A stretch of DNA of 64,000 nt, from NCBI GenBank assembly GCA_963700475.1, contig CAVOXR010000015.1, positions 1 through 64,000 on the forward strand. Reading direction: 5' to 3'. Position 1 is the first letter of the stretch; the number at the start of each line of letters is the position of its first letter. Shown here piece after piece: positions 28,900 through 38,855 of this stretch. Made by a program: the position numbers and the translations under genes. Under the pieces are notes generated by a model. That model was not told where the DNA came from, made no database searches, and saw only the letters and a list, made by a program, of their open reading frames with translations. Source of the DNA: Prado023 sp963700475 (GTDB lineage: Bacteria > Actinomycetota > Actinomycetes > S36-B12 > CAIYMF01).

Positions 28900-30837
28900 A
28901 TGTTTCGACTGCAGCTCGAGCCGTTGCTGCCCAAGGTCAGCAAGCCGATCCAGTACGTGGGCGGCGAGCTCGGCGCGGTGGTCAAGGACTGGGACGCGGC
29001 CGTGGTCCGCTGGGCGCTGATGTACCCGGACGCGTACGAGGTCGGGCTGCCCAACCAGGGCGTCCAGATCCTGTACGAGGTGCTCAACGAGCAGCCACGA
29101 CGTGCTGGCCGAGCGGACGCTACGCGGTCTGGCCCGACCTCGAGCAGCTGATGCGGGAGCACGGCGTCCGCAGTTCACCGTCGACGCCCACCGGCCGGTC
29201 GGCGCGTTCGACCTGTTCGGCGTCTCGTTCTCCACCGAGCTCGGTTACACGAACATGCTGACCGCGCCTGACCTCGCGGGGATCCCGCTGGCGGCCCACG
29301 ACCGCGGCGACGACCACCCCTGGTCGTGATGGGCGGGCACGCCGCGTTCAACCCCGAGCCGGTCGCGGACTTCGTCGACGCCGTCGTCCTCGGCGACGGC
29401 GAGGAGGCCGTACTGGCGATCAGCGAGATCGTCCGGGCGTGGAAGGCCGAGCACCCCGGGTTCGGCGAGGTGGCGACGGGACCTCGCTGCGCCAGGCCCT
29501 GCTCGAGCGCCTGGCCACGAGCGGCGTGGTCTACGTGCCGGCGTTCTACGACGTGGAGTACCTGCGCCGACGGCCGGATCGAGCGGGTCGTGCCCACGAA
29601 CGCGGCCGCGTCCCGTTGCGGGTGCCCAAGCACACGCTGATGGACCTCGACGAGTGGCCGTACCCGAGAAGCCGCTCGTCCCGCTGGCCGAGACGGTGCA
29701 CGAGCGGCTACGCGTGGAGATCTTCCGCGGCTGCACCCGGGGCTGCCGGTTCTGCCAGGCCGGCATGATCACCCGGCCCGGTCCGGGAGCGCTCGATCAG
29801 GACCGTCGGGCGAGATGGTCGAGGACGGCCTGCCGAGACCGGCTTCGAGGAGGTCGGGCTGCTCTCGCTGACGCAGCGCGGACCACTCCGAGATCGCCGA
29901 CAGCTCTCCAAGGGCCTGGCCGACCGGTACGAGTCCGAGCAGGTGTCGCTGTCGCTGCCGTGCACCCGGGTCGACGCGTTCAACGTCGACCTGGCCAACG
30001 AGCTGTCGCGCAACGGCCGGCGCTCCGGGCTGACGTTCGCGCCCGAGGGTGGCAGTGAGCGGATCCGCCAGGTGATCAACAAGATGGTCACCGAGGAGGA
30101 CCTGATCCGCACGGTGCACCGCGGCCTACTCCGACGGGCTGGCGCCAGGTGAAGCTGTACTTCATGTGCGGCCTGCCGACCGAGACCGACGAGGACGTGC
30201 TGCAGATCGCCGAGCTCGCGAAGAAGGTGATCAAGGCCGGCCGGGAGGCCTGCCGGCACCCGCGACATCCGGTGCACGGTGTCGATCGGCGGCTTCGTGC
30301 CCAAGCCGCACACGCCGTTCCAGTGGGCGGCCCAGCTCGACCACGAGAGCACCGACCGGCGCCTGCACGCCCTGCGCGACGAGATCCGCAACGACCGCCA
30401 CTCGGCAAGGCGATCGGGTACCGCTACCACGACGGGCGGCCGTCGCTCGTCGAGGGGCTGCTGTCCCGGGGCGATCGCCGGGTCGGGCCGGTGATCCTGG
30501 AGGCCTGGCGCGACGGTGCCCGGTTCGACGGCTGGTGCGAGCATTTCTCGTACGACCGGTGGATGTCGGCCGCCGAGCGTGCGCTCGCTGACAGCCGGTG
30601 GACGTCGGACTGGTTCACCACCCGGGAGCGCGACGAGCACGAGGTGCTGCCCTGGGACCACCTCGACTCCGGGCCTGGACCACGACTGGCTCTGGCAGGA
30701 CTGGCAGGACGCGCTGGCGGGAGAGAGGTCGACGACTGCCGCTGGACCCCGTGCTTCGACTGCGGCGTCTGCGCCACCTCGGCACCGAGATCCAGGTCGG
30801 GCCCGGCGAGGCCGTAGCTCCTCCCGCTGCCCACTAG
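28900..30837 (+). CDS. B12-binding domain radical SAM protein, TIGR03960 family (many frameshifts)
   Basis: Joined frames give KVSKPIQYVGGELGAVVKDW, then ALMYPDAYEVGLPNQGVQIL and the cobalamin-like Rossmann part (VVMGGHAAFNPEPVADFVDA). The radical SAM cluster is RGCTRGCRFCQAGMITRP, with three cysteines at C-x3-C-x2-C. LTFAPEGGSERIRQVINKM, VKLYFMCGLPTETDEDVLQI and a C-terminal Cys set (DDCRWTPCFDCGVC) follow. About fifteen single-base indels interrupt it; several are extra C bases (for example near 29093, 29122 and 30125). In Actinobacteria it is always followed by the DUF2344 gene and RNase E, as here. Its substrate is not established. Confidence 0.88.
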
Positions 30838-30858
30838 TCCCGTCCGGGTGGAGGTCTG

Positions 30859-31626
30859 ATGGCCACCAGAGCGAACACCACCGACCGGAGATCGTCCCCG
30901 CGGTCCAGCGGATGCGGATCCGCTACGCCAAGCGCGGTCCGCTGCGATTCACCTCGCACCGCGACTTCCCGCGGGCGTTCGAGCGGGCCTGCGCCGCGCC
31001 CGGGTCCCGATGGCCTATCTCGGCCGGGTTCTCCCCGCACCCCAAGATCTCCTACGCCAGCGCCGCCCCGACCGGGGTGGCCAGCGAGGCGGAGTACGTG
31101 GAGATCGGTGTGGTGCGCCGCGGTCGACCCCGGGGCCCTGCGCGCCGAGCTCGACGCGGCCCTGCCGCCCGGCCTGGACGTGCTCGAGGTCGTCGAGGCC
31201 CGCCGCTGCGGACCTGGTCGACCGGATCGACGCCAGCCGGTGGCGGATCGAGCTGCCCGGCGCGGCGTGCGACGAGCTCGCGGCCGCGTGGCAGCGGGTC
31301 ACGGACGCGGAGATCGTGCCGGTGCAGCGGATGATCGAAGCAGGGCCTGCGCACGCTCGACCTCGCGCCCGGCGCTCGTGGCGGCGAGGTCGCCGACGCC
31401 GGACCGCTCGGGGCCTGGGCATCGAGTTGAACCGTCGTGCGGCAAGGTGACTCCCACCGTCCGACCCGAGGACGTCCTGGTCGCGCCTGCGGGAGATCGG
31501 CCGACCTGGAGCCGCCGGATCCGGCCCGCGTCGATCCGGCTGGCCCAGGGTACGCTGACGGCCGACGGGCTGGTCGGTGATCCGTTCGCTGTCGATCGCG
31601 CGGCGATGGAGGCGGCTTCGGCGTAG
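30859..31626 (+). CDS. DUF2344 / TIGR03936 family protein (frameshifted)
   Basis: ATG 30859 has GGAGG upstream. Over three frames it reads VQRMRIRYAKRGPLRFTSHR then DFPRAFERA, AGFSPHPKISYASAAPTGVA, SEAEYVEIGV and, at the end, RLAQGTLTADGLVGDPFAVD before TAG 31624. The hallmark of the family is the RYAKRGPLRFTSHRD and FSPHPKIS pair. In some species it is fused to the radical SAM protein upstream, so the two likely work together. About six indels are present. Confidence 0.85.
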   Translation: MATRANTTDRRSSPRSSGCGSATPSAVRCDSPRTATSRGRSSGPAPRPGPDGLSRPGSPRTPRSPTPAPPRPGWPARRSTWRSVWCAAVDPGALRAELDAALPPGLDVLEVVEARRCGPGRPDRRQPVADRAARRGVRRARGRVAAGHGRGDRAGAADDRSRACARSTSRPALVAARSPTPDRSGPGHRVEPSCGKVTPTVRPEDVLVAPAGDRPTWSRRIRPASIRLAQGTLTADGLVGDPFAVDRAAMEAASA

Positions 31627-31662
31627 GTCCACCGGCCCGCGCGGGATGCGCGTCCGGTGGAC
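31627..31662 (+). promoter_or_regulatory. Strong hairpin between the DUF2344 gene and rne
   Basis: GTCCACCGG (31627-31635) pairs perfectly with CCGGTGGAC (31654-31662), with further GC pairing inside. It starts directly after the DUF2344 stop and 52 bases before the rne start. It could be a terminator or a leader structure of rne. RNase E leaders are known to carry self-cleaved hairpins in other bacteria, but that role is inference here. Confidence 0.5.
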
Positions 31663-31713
31663 TGCCGCTGTGGCAGAATTCGGCCGCAGTCACCCCGTCC
31701 ATCGGAGTGGCCC

Positions 31714-34700
31714 GTGTTCGATGCGTCGCACCGATCAGGCCCTACGTGCTGCCGAGAGCTGGCACAGGGAATGGTCAGGCCGCGACCGGCTGGGGACGAG
31801 TTCCGTCACCAGCCGGGCCCGCTGACAGCGCGGAGCCGTGGTCGACGCACGCACCACGTGCGCACCCCGGCGGTACCAGAGGCTTCGCCGGACCGTGCGC
31901 GCACGGGTCGGCCATACGTCGGGAACTGCGTGGCGGGGATCGCTGCGTGGTAGCCGTGAGGAGACCGCCGTGGTCGCGACCAGGATCCGCAGCCCACCGA
32001 AGAAGCGCAGGCCGGCACTGAGGCGCCCGCCAGACGCGCCCGCCGGCGCCGTCGGGCTGCCAGTCGCCCGCAGGCCCGCCCGTGATCCCCGACAGCGACC
32101 AGGCCGAGCTCTTCGCGGCACCTGCCCAGGCCGACGAGCCGGCCGCGGAGGTCGAGGTCAGGTCGCTGAACCCGCGAGGCCGAGGTCGAGGTCGACGCAG
32201 ACTGCCCGATGCCGCGGCTCCGACGGTGGCCCGGTCGAACGTGCGTGCGGACGAGGACGCCGGAGCACGTGGAGTCCGCCGCAGCGGAGGCCGAGCCGTC
32301 GGCCCCGCCCGACTGCGCGCCGTCCCGTCGCGCGACCCGGGGCGTGACGACGGTGGCCTTCTCCGCCGAGCCGGAGCCCGAGGCCACCCGGTCGTCGCCG
32401 CCGCCGAGGTGCCGGTCGCGGCCCTGTTCCAGCCCCCGGACGAGACCAAGGCCGCCGCCGTCGCCGCCGGCCGCCGGTGGACTCCGAGTCGGCTCGGAGG
32501 GCGCTGAGCCGACCGGCGATGCTCCGGTCCGACCCCCGAGCGGCGGGGAGCGGTCGAACCGGTCCGGCGAGCGCGTCGAGCGCGACGACGCCGACGCGGA
32601 CACCGAGGATCGTGGCGGCCGAGCCGCGACGCGCGGGACGAGGACGACCGCGATGACGACGGCGCGCCGCGACGTCGTCGGCGCCGGGGTCGTCGACGCC
32701 GGCGCCGGGGCGGCGCGGGCAATGGCGAGGACACCGCGTCGACCGAGGATGAGGGCGGCGAGGAGAGCGCCGAAGCAGGCGCCGACTCAGGCCGGCCAAC
32801 CGGTCGGTGGTAGGTCCACCGACCAGTCCGACCGGTCGACGAGGCCCGAGGACGAGTCCGAGGACGACTCCAATGACGACTCCGACGACGAGTCCGAAGG
32901 TGGCGAGGGCGCGGAGTCCTCGAGCACCCGCCGCCGGCGCCGTCGGCGTCGCCGTGCAGGGGTCGCCGAGGAGATGCGAGGACCTGTCCGCCGAGGACCC
33001 GCCGTCACCGTGGTCCAGGTCCGCGAGCCGCCGCCCCCCGGACGAGGTCCACGGGTGCGCGGCTCGACCCGGCTCGAGGCCAAGCGCCAGCGCCGCCGGG
33101 ACGGCCGTGAGCAGGGCGCCGGCGCGCCCCGATCCTGACCGAGGCGGAGTTCCTGGCCCGCCGGGAGGCCGTCGACCGCGTGATGGTGGTCCGCGAGCAG
33201 GGCGACCGCACCCAGATCGCGGTGCTCGAGGACGGCATCCTCGTCGAGCACTACGTCAACCGGCCAGTCCTCGTCGATGGTCGGCAACGTCTACCTGGGC
33301 AAGGTCCAGAACGTGCTGCCCACGATGGAGGCCGCGTTCGTCGACATCGGCCGGGGCCGCAACGCCGTGCTGTACGCCGGCGAGGTGAACTGGGAGGCCG
33401 CGGGCCTCGAGGGCCAGCCCAAGCGCATCGAGCAGGCGCTGAAGTCCGGCGATCCGGTGCTCGTCCAGGTCACCAAGGACCCGATCGGCCACAAGGGCGC
33501 CCGGCTGACCAGCCAGATCTCGCTGCCGGGCCGCTACCTGGTCTACGTGCCCGAGGGCTCGCATGACCGGCATCTCCCGCAAGCTGCCCGACACCGAGCG
33601 CTCGCGGCTGCAAGAGCATCCTCAAGGACATCGTCCCGGACGGCGCCGGCGTGATCGTGCGCACGGCAGCCGAGGGCGCCACCGAGGAGCAGCTGACCGC
33701 CGACGTGACCCGCCTGCCGGCGCAGTGGGCCGACATCACCAAGAAGGCGAAGTCGGCGTCCCCGCCCGTCGCTGCTCTACGGCGAGCCGGACCTGGCGAT
33801 CAAGGTCGTCCGCGACATCTTCAACGAGGACTTCACCACGCTCCTCGTCCAGGGCGAGAGCACGTGGCAGACCCTGAGCGACTACATCGGATGGGTCGCG
33901 CCCGACCTGCTGCCCAAGCTGGAGAAGTGGGTCGAGCCGACGGACCTGTACGCCTCGCACCGGATCGACGAGCAGCTGGCCAAGGCCCTGGACCGCAAGG
34001 TCTGGCTGCCCTCGGGCGGCTCGCTGGTGATCGACCGCACCGAGGCGATGACCGTCGTCGACGTCAACACCGGCAAGTTCACCGGCCAGGGTGGCAACCT
34101 CGAGGAGACCGTCACCAAGAACAACCTCGAGGCCGCTGAGGAGATCGTCCGCCAGCTCCGGCTGCGCGACATCGGCGGGATCATCGTCGTGGACTTCATC
34201 GACATGGTCCTCGAGAGCAACCGCGATCTCGTCCTGCGCCGCCTGGTCGAGTGCCTGGGCCGGGACCGGACCAAGCACCAGGTGGCCGAGGTCACCTCGC
34301 TCGGGTTGGTCCAGATGACCCGCAAGCGGATCGGCCAGGGCCTGCTCGAGGTCTTCTCCACCCAGTGCGAGCACTGCGCCGGCCGGGGGCACATCGTCTC
34401 CTCGGAGCCGGTCGGGATCGACCACCAGCCCGCTGAGGAGTCGAACAACCGCCGCGATCGGGGTGGGCGCCGCACGGCGAAGCCGGTGCCCCCGGCCGTG
34501 CTGGGCGGCAAGCAGACGGGCAAGACCCCGCCGCCGCCGAAGTTCGACGAGCACGGCCACCTCGAGCACGACGAGCACGCGTCACACGAGGATCAGAACG
34601 ACTCCGAGGGTGTGGTCGACTCTCGAGGGCGACGACCAGGTCGAGTCTGAGGCGCCCGCCCAGGAACTGGCGCTCTGAGGCCGCGGAGTCCCACGAGGGC

Positions 34701-34991
34701 CCGAGTCCCGACGAGGGCCACGAGTCCGACGGACGGGCCACGAGTCCCACGAGGGCCACGAGTCCGACGAGGGGCGTCCACGAGGGCCACGAGGCCGATG
34801 AGGGCCATGAGTCCAGCGAGGGCGCACGAGGTCCTCCGAGGGCCACGACTCCCACGAGGGGCACGACGCACGGCGATGCGACCGAGCACGACTCGAGCGA
34901 GCAGCCCGATCCGACCGATCACCGCGACGCCGATGGGCAGTCCGGCTCGCCCGAGCACGCCGAGGACCTCGACCGGGTGGACGCGGTTTGA
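31714..34991 (+). CDS. rne: Ribonuclease E/G family endoribonuclease (N-terminal half frameshifted)
   Basis: GTG 31714 has GGAG at a good distance. The first 450 or so residues are Ala/Pro, acidic and Arg-rich (SDQAELFAAPAQADEP) and broken by many indels. The catalytic core follows: S1 domain VGNVYLGKVQNVLPTMEAAF then VDIGRGRNAVLY, the DNase I-like part WLPSGGSLVIDRTEAMTVVD then VNTGKF, and the zinc link CEHCAGRGH. The C-terminal tail is rich in Glu, His, Gly and Ser. The core from 33,780 to 34,620 is almost clean. It processes rRNA, tRNA precursors and mRNA. The rplU-rpmA-obgE order after it is conserved. Confidence 0.9.
34690..34870 (+). repeat. Tandem GAGGGCCACGAGTCC-type repeats encoding the RNase E tail
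   Basis: Imperfect 12-18 base units built on GAGGGCCACGAGTCCGAC recur about ten times. In the rne frame they encode EGHES/D steps (GHESHEGHESDEG). Several units are one base short or long, so the frame drifts, as expected of errors in a repetitive tract. The in-frame end of the protein is TGA 34989-34991. Confidence 0.65.
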
Positions 34992-35017
34992 CCGTATGCC
35001 CGTCGGATCCGTACCCT
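34988..35017 (+). promoter_or_regulatory. Probable rplU-rpmA promoter
   Basis: TTGACC (34988-34993) and TACCCT (35012-35017) are 18 bases apart, overlapping the rne stop and 88 bases before rplU. The leader contains a GC-rich hairpin around 35030-35060. Confidence 0.45.
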
Positions 35018-35104
35018 AGAACCCTGGCGCGCGAGCGCCGCACGCATGTGCGTGCCCGTCTTCCGGGTGCGTCCAGCCCCGAACCGATCTCAGGAGTGCC
35101 GCCC

Positions 35105-35419
35105 GTGTACGCCATTGTCCGCTCAGGCGGCCGTCAGGAGAAGGTCGCCGTCGGCGACGTCATCGAGACCAATCGCGTGTCCGCTGAGCCCGGCGACAAC
35201 GTCGAACTGCCCGCGCTGCTGCTCGTGGACGGCTCCACCGTCACCTCGGACTCCGAGACGCTGGCCGGTGTGACGGTGTCCGCCGAGGTCCTGGCGCACA
35301 CCAAGGGCCCGAAGATCGAGATCCTCAAGTACAAGAACAAGACCGGCTACCGCAAGCACCAGGGCCATCGTCAGGCCCTGACCCAGCTGCGCGTCACCGG
35401 CATCGAGAGCGGGAAGTGA
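35105..35419 (+). CDS. rplU: 50S ribosomal protein L21
   Basis: 104 residues from GTG 35105 (VYAIVRSGGRQEKVAVGD). GPKIEILKYKNKTGYRKHQG and HRQALTQLRVTGI are the conserved rRNA-binding C terminus. Normal length. Four bases separate it from rpmA, so the two subunit proteins are co-translated. It binds 23S rRNA in the large subunit. Confidence 0.97.
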   Translation: MYAIVRSGGRQEKVAVGDVIETNRVSAEPGDNVELPALLLVDGSTVTSDSETLAGVTVSAEVLAHTKGPKIEILKYKNKTGYRKHQGHRQALTQLRVTGIESGK

Positions 35420-35423
35420 CCTC

Positions 35424-35684
35424 ATGGCTCATAAGAAGGGTGCATCCAGCACGCGCAACGGTCGCGACTCGAACGCGCAGCGCCTCGGCGTGAAGCGCTT
35501 CGGCGGCCAGGTCGTCAAGGCCGGCGAGATCATCATCCGCCAGCGTGGCACGCACTTCCACCCCGGTGAGAACGTCGGCCGTGGCGGCGACGACACCCTG
35601 TTCGCCCTCGCCCCCGGTGCCGTGCAGTTCGGCACCGCCCGCGGGCGTCGCGTCATCAACATCGTCGAGGTCCCGGCTGGCTGA
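35424..35684 (+). CDS. rpmA: 50S ribosomal protein L27
   Basis: 86 residues, MAHKKGASSTRNGRDSNAQR at the start and LGVKRFGGQ, IIIRQRGTHFHPG as in all L27. There is no N-terminal cleavage extension of the Firmicutes type. It reaches the peptidyl-transferase centre. A terminator follows 19 bases after the stop. Confidence 0.97.
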   Translation: MAHKKGASSTRNGRDSNAQRLGVKRFGGQVVKAGEIIIRQRGTHFHPGENVGRGGDDTLFALAPGAVQFGTARGRRVINIVEVPAG

Positions 35685-35702
35685 GGCCGGACCACTTCAG
35701 CG

Positions 35703-35735
35703 GAGGCGGGCCCGGTTGGGCTCGCCTCTTCTGTT
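35703..35735 (+). terminator. Terminator after rpmA
   Basis: GAGGCG (35703-35708) pairs with CGCCTC (35723-35728). An inner GCCC/GGGC stem lies between them, and TTCTGTTT follows. obgE then has its own leader at 35736-35875. Confidence 0.75.
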
Positions 35736-35875
35736 TCCCGAGCACCGTTCAACTCCCCTGTCCGCCTCCCTCCCGCTCCTTTGTCCGAACCTCCCCGAAT
35801 CGCGGGAGGATGGCGCGGAACTGGGAGGGGCAGCGAGCGGGGGTCACCGCAACAGACACGAGAGGAGACAGGCCC

Positions 35876-37495
35876 ATGGCGACATTCGTCGACCAGGTGG
35901 TGATCCACGCCACCGCCGGCAACGGCGGGCATGGGTGTGCCTCCGTGCACTCGGAGAAGTTCAAGCCGCTGGGCGGGCCGGACGGTGGCAACGGCGGCCG
36001 TGGCGGGGACGTGATCCTGGTGGCCGATCCCGGGACCCCGAGCCTGCTGGAGTACCACCACTCCCCGCATCGGCGCGCCACCAACGGCGTCCCGGGGCAG
36101 GGCGGGCACCGCAACGGCGCCAACGGCTCCGATGTCGTGCTCCCGGTCCCCGTCGGGACGGTCCTGACCGTCGATGGCGAGCTCCTGGCCGACCTGCCCG
36201 TGGCCGGGGTCTCGGTCGTGATCGCGCGCGGTGGACGCGGAGGTCTGGGCAACGCGGCCCTGGCATCGGCGCGGCGCAAGGCCCCCGGCTTCGCCCTGCT
36301 CGGCGAGCCGGGCGAGGAGGTCACGGTCACCCTCGAGCTCAAGACCGTGGCCGACATCGGCCTGGTCGGGTTCCCGAGTGCCGGCAAGTCCTCGCTGATC
36401 GCCGCGATGTCCTCGGCCCGGCCGAAGATCGCCGACTACCCCTTCACCACGCTCGTGCCGAACCTGGGGGTCGTCACTGCCGGGTCGACGGTGTTCACGG
36501 TCGCCGACGTGCCCGGGCTGATCCCGGGGGCGTCCCAGGGCAAGGGCCTGGGCCTGGAGTTCCTGCGCCACGTCGAGCGCTGTGCCGCACTGGTCCACGT
36601 GCTCGACTGCGCCACCCTCGAGCCCGACCGTGACCCGATGAGCGACCTCGACATGATCGAGGCCGAGCTCGCCGAGTACGGCGGGCTGGCGGACCGGCCG
36701 CGCCTGGTGGTGCTCAACAAGATCGACGTCCCCGAGGGTCGTGAGCTCGCCGAGATGGTGCGTGCCGACCTCGAGGCCCGGGGCCTGCCTGTGTTCAGTG
36801 TCTCCGCGGTCTCCCACGAGGGGTTGCGCGAGCTCTCCTTCGCGATGGGCCGCATCGTCTCCGAACGGCGTGCTGCGACGGCCACGCCGGTGGCCGAGCG
36901 GATCGTGATCCAGCCCCGGGCAGTCGACGACTCGGGCTACGAGGTGCTCCGCGAGGGCGATGCGTTCCGTGTGCGTGGGGCGCGTCCCGAGCGGTGGATC
37001 CGCCAGACCGACTTCTCCAACGACGAGGCCGTGGGCTACCTGGCCGACCGCCTGGCGCGACTCGGCGTCGAGGACGACCTCGTCCGTCTCGGTGCCAAGC
37101 CGGGCGACGAGGTCCGGATCGGCCCCGAGGACAACGCCGTGGTGTTCGACTGGGAGCCGACCGTCCGTGGGTCCGGACCGGGCCCCCGCGGGCAGGACCA
37201 GCGGATCCTGGCACCCGAGGCGCGCCAGCACGGCCGCACCCGGGCTCAGCTCGAGGAGGGCGAGGACCCCGAGGCCGCGTGGGCGCCCGACCCCGTGGAC
37301 GAGAGCCCGGCGACCCATCGCCGGCGCGCCACCGTCGCTACCGGCAGCCGGCGCGACGCGACGTCCGCCGCAGAGGGTGAGACCCCTTCCCCGCCCGCCG
37401 ATGCAGGGGATCAGGCCGCGGCTGGTGCCGGGGTTCCGACGTCCGGACCAGCGGGTGATCTGAACGCAGTTGATGCGGGGCAGGGCGGCTCCTGA
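35876..37495 (+). CDS. obgE: Obg family GTPase (ribosome maturation, stress response)
   Basis: 539 residues from ATG 35876 with AGGAG eight bases upstream. The Gly-rich Obg fold (VVIHATAGNGGHGCASVHSE) is followed by the G domain with G1 GFPSAGKSSL, switch FTTLVPNLG, G3 DVPGLIPGA and G4 NKIDVP. The OCT domain lies at about 340-425. A further 110 or so disordered residues end the protein, longer than in most bacteria. It binds the 50S subunit with GTP. It overlaps proB by one base (TGATG). Confidence 0.95.
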   Translation: MATFVDQVVIHATAGNGGHGCASVHSEKFKPLGGPDGGNGGRGGDVILVADPGTPSLLEYHHSPHRRATNGVPGQGGHRNGANGSDVVLPVPVGTVLTVDGELLADLPVAGVSVVIARGGRGGLGNAALASARRKAPGFALLGEPGEEVTVTLELKTVADIGLVGFPSAGKSSLIAAMSSARPKIADYPFTTLVPNLGVVTAGSTVFTVADVPGLIPGASQGKGLGLEFLRHVERCAALVHVLDCATLEPDRDPMSDLDMIEAELAEYGGLADRPRLVVLNKIDVPEGRELAEMVRADLEARGLPVFSVSAVSHEGLRELSFAMGRIVSERRAATATPVAERIVIQPRAVDDSGYEVLREGDAFRVRGARPERWIRQTDFSNDEAVGYLADRLARLGVEDDLVRLGAKPGDEVRIGPEDNAVVFDWEPTVRGSGPGPRGQDQRILAPEARQHGRTRAQLEEGEDPEAAWAPDPVDESPATHRRRATVATGSRRDATSAAEGETPSPPADAGDQAAAGAGVPTSGPAGDLNAVDAGQGGS

Positions 37496-38802
37496 TGGCC
37501 GCGGCGCCGGCTCAACCGTCATCGCGTGAGGAGATCCGTGCCGCACGGCGCGTGGTGGTCAAGGTCGGCTCGTCGTCGTTGACGCTGCGCCCGGGGGGAG
37601 CCGGAACGGGTGCCGCGGCCAGCGGGTCCGTTGGCCCTGGTTCGGGCGGTGCCGACGGCAACGGTGCGGCCGCAGGGGCATCGGTCGCACGCGGTCCACG
37701 TCCCGGTCCCGACGTCGACTCCAGCCCGCGCGACGGCTCGTCGGTCCTTGCCGGCGTGTCCGCCGGGATCGATGTGGCCCGCGTCAACGAGCTCGTCGAC
37801 GCCCTGGGCGACGCCGGGCATCGGGGCGCCCAGCTCGTCCTGGTGTCCTCGGGTGCCATCGCCACAGGCATCGCCCCGCTGGGCCTGCGCCGGCGCCCGC
37901 GCGACCTGGCGTCGGCCCAGGCCGCGGCTTCCGTGGGCCAGGGGATCCTCATGGCGCACTACCACGACGCCTTCGCCCGCCACGATCGAACCGTCGGCCA
38001 GGTGCTGCTCACCGCCGACGACCTGATCCGCCGGGCGCACTACCGCAACGCCCAGCGCACCCTCGAGCGACTCCTCGAGCTCGATGTCGTGCCGATCGTC
38101 AACGAGAACGACACCGTGGCCACCGCGGAGATCCGCTTCGGGGACAACGACCGCCTCGCCGCGCTCGTGGCCCACCTTGTCCGTGCGGATGCCCTGATCC
38201 TGCTGTCCGATGTCGACGGCCTGTACGACGGGCCGCCCGACAGGGGTGGCAGCCGGCTCATCCCCGAGGTGGCCTCGGCCGCCGACCTCGAGGACGTCGT
38301 GGTCGGCGGGACCGGGGCCGCGGGTGTCGGGCTGGGTGGCATGGGCACCAAGGTCGAGGCCGCCCGGATCGCCACCGAGGCGGGCATCCCCGTCGTCCTG
38401 ACCTCGGCGGCCAACGCCGCCCGTGCGCTCGCGGGCGAGCCGGTGGGCACCTACTTCCACGCGACTGGCGACCGATCGGCCTCTCGGATGCTGTGGCTGG
38501 CCCACGCGACCTCGAGCCTCGGCCAGATCCACCTGGACGCCGGGGCCGTGCGCGCCCTCCAGGAGCGGGGCGCCTCACTGCTCCCGGCCGGGATCACCCA
38601 CGTGGTAGGCGGTTTCGTCGCCCGAGACCCGGTGGACCTTGTCGGGCCCGATGGTCAGCTGGTCGCGCGCGGGCTCGTCGCCTACGACGCCGTCGAGCTC
38701 CCGGCCCTGCTGGGCCGGTCCACCAAGGAGCTCGCGGCCGCACTCGGCCCGGAGTACGAACGCGAGGTCGTCCACCGCGACGACATGGTCCTGCTCCGCT
38801 GA
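37495..38802 (+). CDS. proB: Glutamate 5-kinase with an unusual Gly/Ala-rich insertion
   Basis: 435 residues. The kinase starts RRVVVKVGSSSLT (about 18-30). A low-complexity stretch of about 60 residues (32-90, at 37588-37764) rich in Gly, Ala, Ser and Pro is inserted before the next helix (IDVARVNELVDALG). SSGAIATGIAPLG, VNENDTVATAEIRFGDNDRL and GGMGTKVEAARIA-like GLGGMGTKVEAARIA follow, then a C-terminal PUA domain (VDLVGPDGQLVARGLVAYDA). It makes glutamyl phosphate for proline, used by ProA downstream. The insertion sits in a surface loop of known structures (inference). Confidence 0.92.
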   Translation: MAAAPAQPSSREEIRAARRVVVKVGSSSLTLRPGGAGTGAAASGSVGPGSGGADGNGAAAGASVARGPRPGPDVDSSPRDGSSVLAGVSAGIDVARVNELVDALGDAGHRGAQLVLVSSGAIATGIAPLGLRRRPRDLASAQAAASVGQGILMAHYHDAFARHDRTVGQVLLTADDLIRRAHYRNAQRTLERLLELDVVPIVNENDTVATAEIRFGDNDRLAALVAHLVRADALILLSDVDGLYDGPPDRGGSRLIPEVASAADLEDVVVGGTGAAGVGLGGMGTKVEAARIATEAGIPVVLTSAANAARALAGEPVGTYFHATGDRSASRMLWLAHATSSLGQIHLDAGAVRALQERGASLLPAGITHVVGGFVARDPVDLVGPDGQLVARGLVAYDAVELPALLGRSTKELAAALGPEYEREVVHRDDMVLLR

Positions 38803-38855
38803 CCCCGCCGCCCGCCCCGGCAGCGCCGCCCCACGCCCCGACCGCGGCTCTCACT

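Noticed and set aside
34690..34870. Independent minisatellite unrelated to rne
   Set aside because: In the frame that reaches TGA 34989 the repeats give a continuous acidic tail joined to the RNase E body, so they are best read as coding.
20868..34991. Programmed frameshifting or a recoding system spanning many genes
   Set aside because: The changes go both ways, often in C or G runs, without a shared slippery site or downstream structure, and their density drops abruptly at both ends. Sequence error is far simpler.
35429..37546. 705-residue open frame opposite rpmA and obgE
   Set aside because: It is a shadow of two well-supported genes in a GC-rich sequence; it is His/Arg rich and has no family resemblance.
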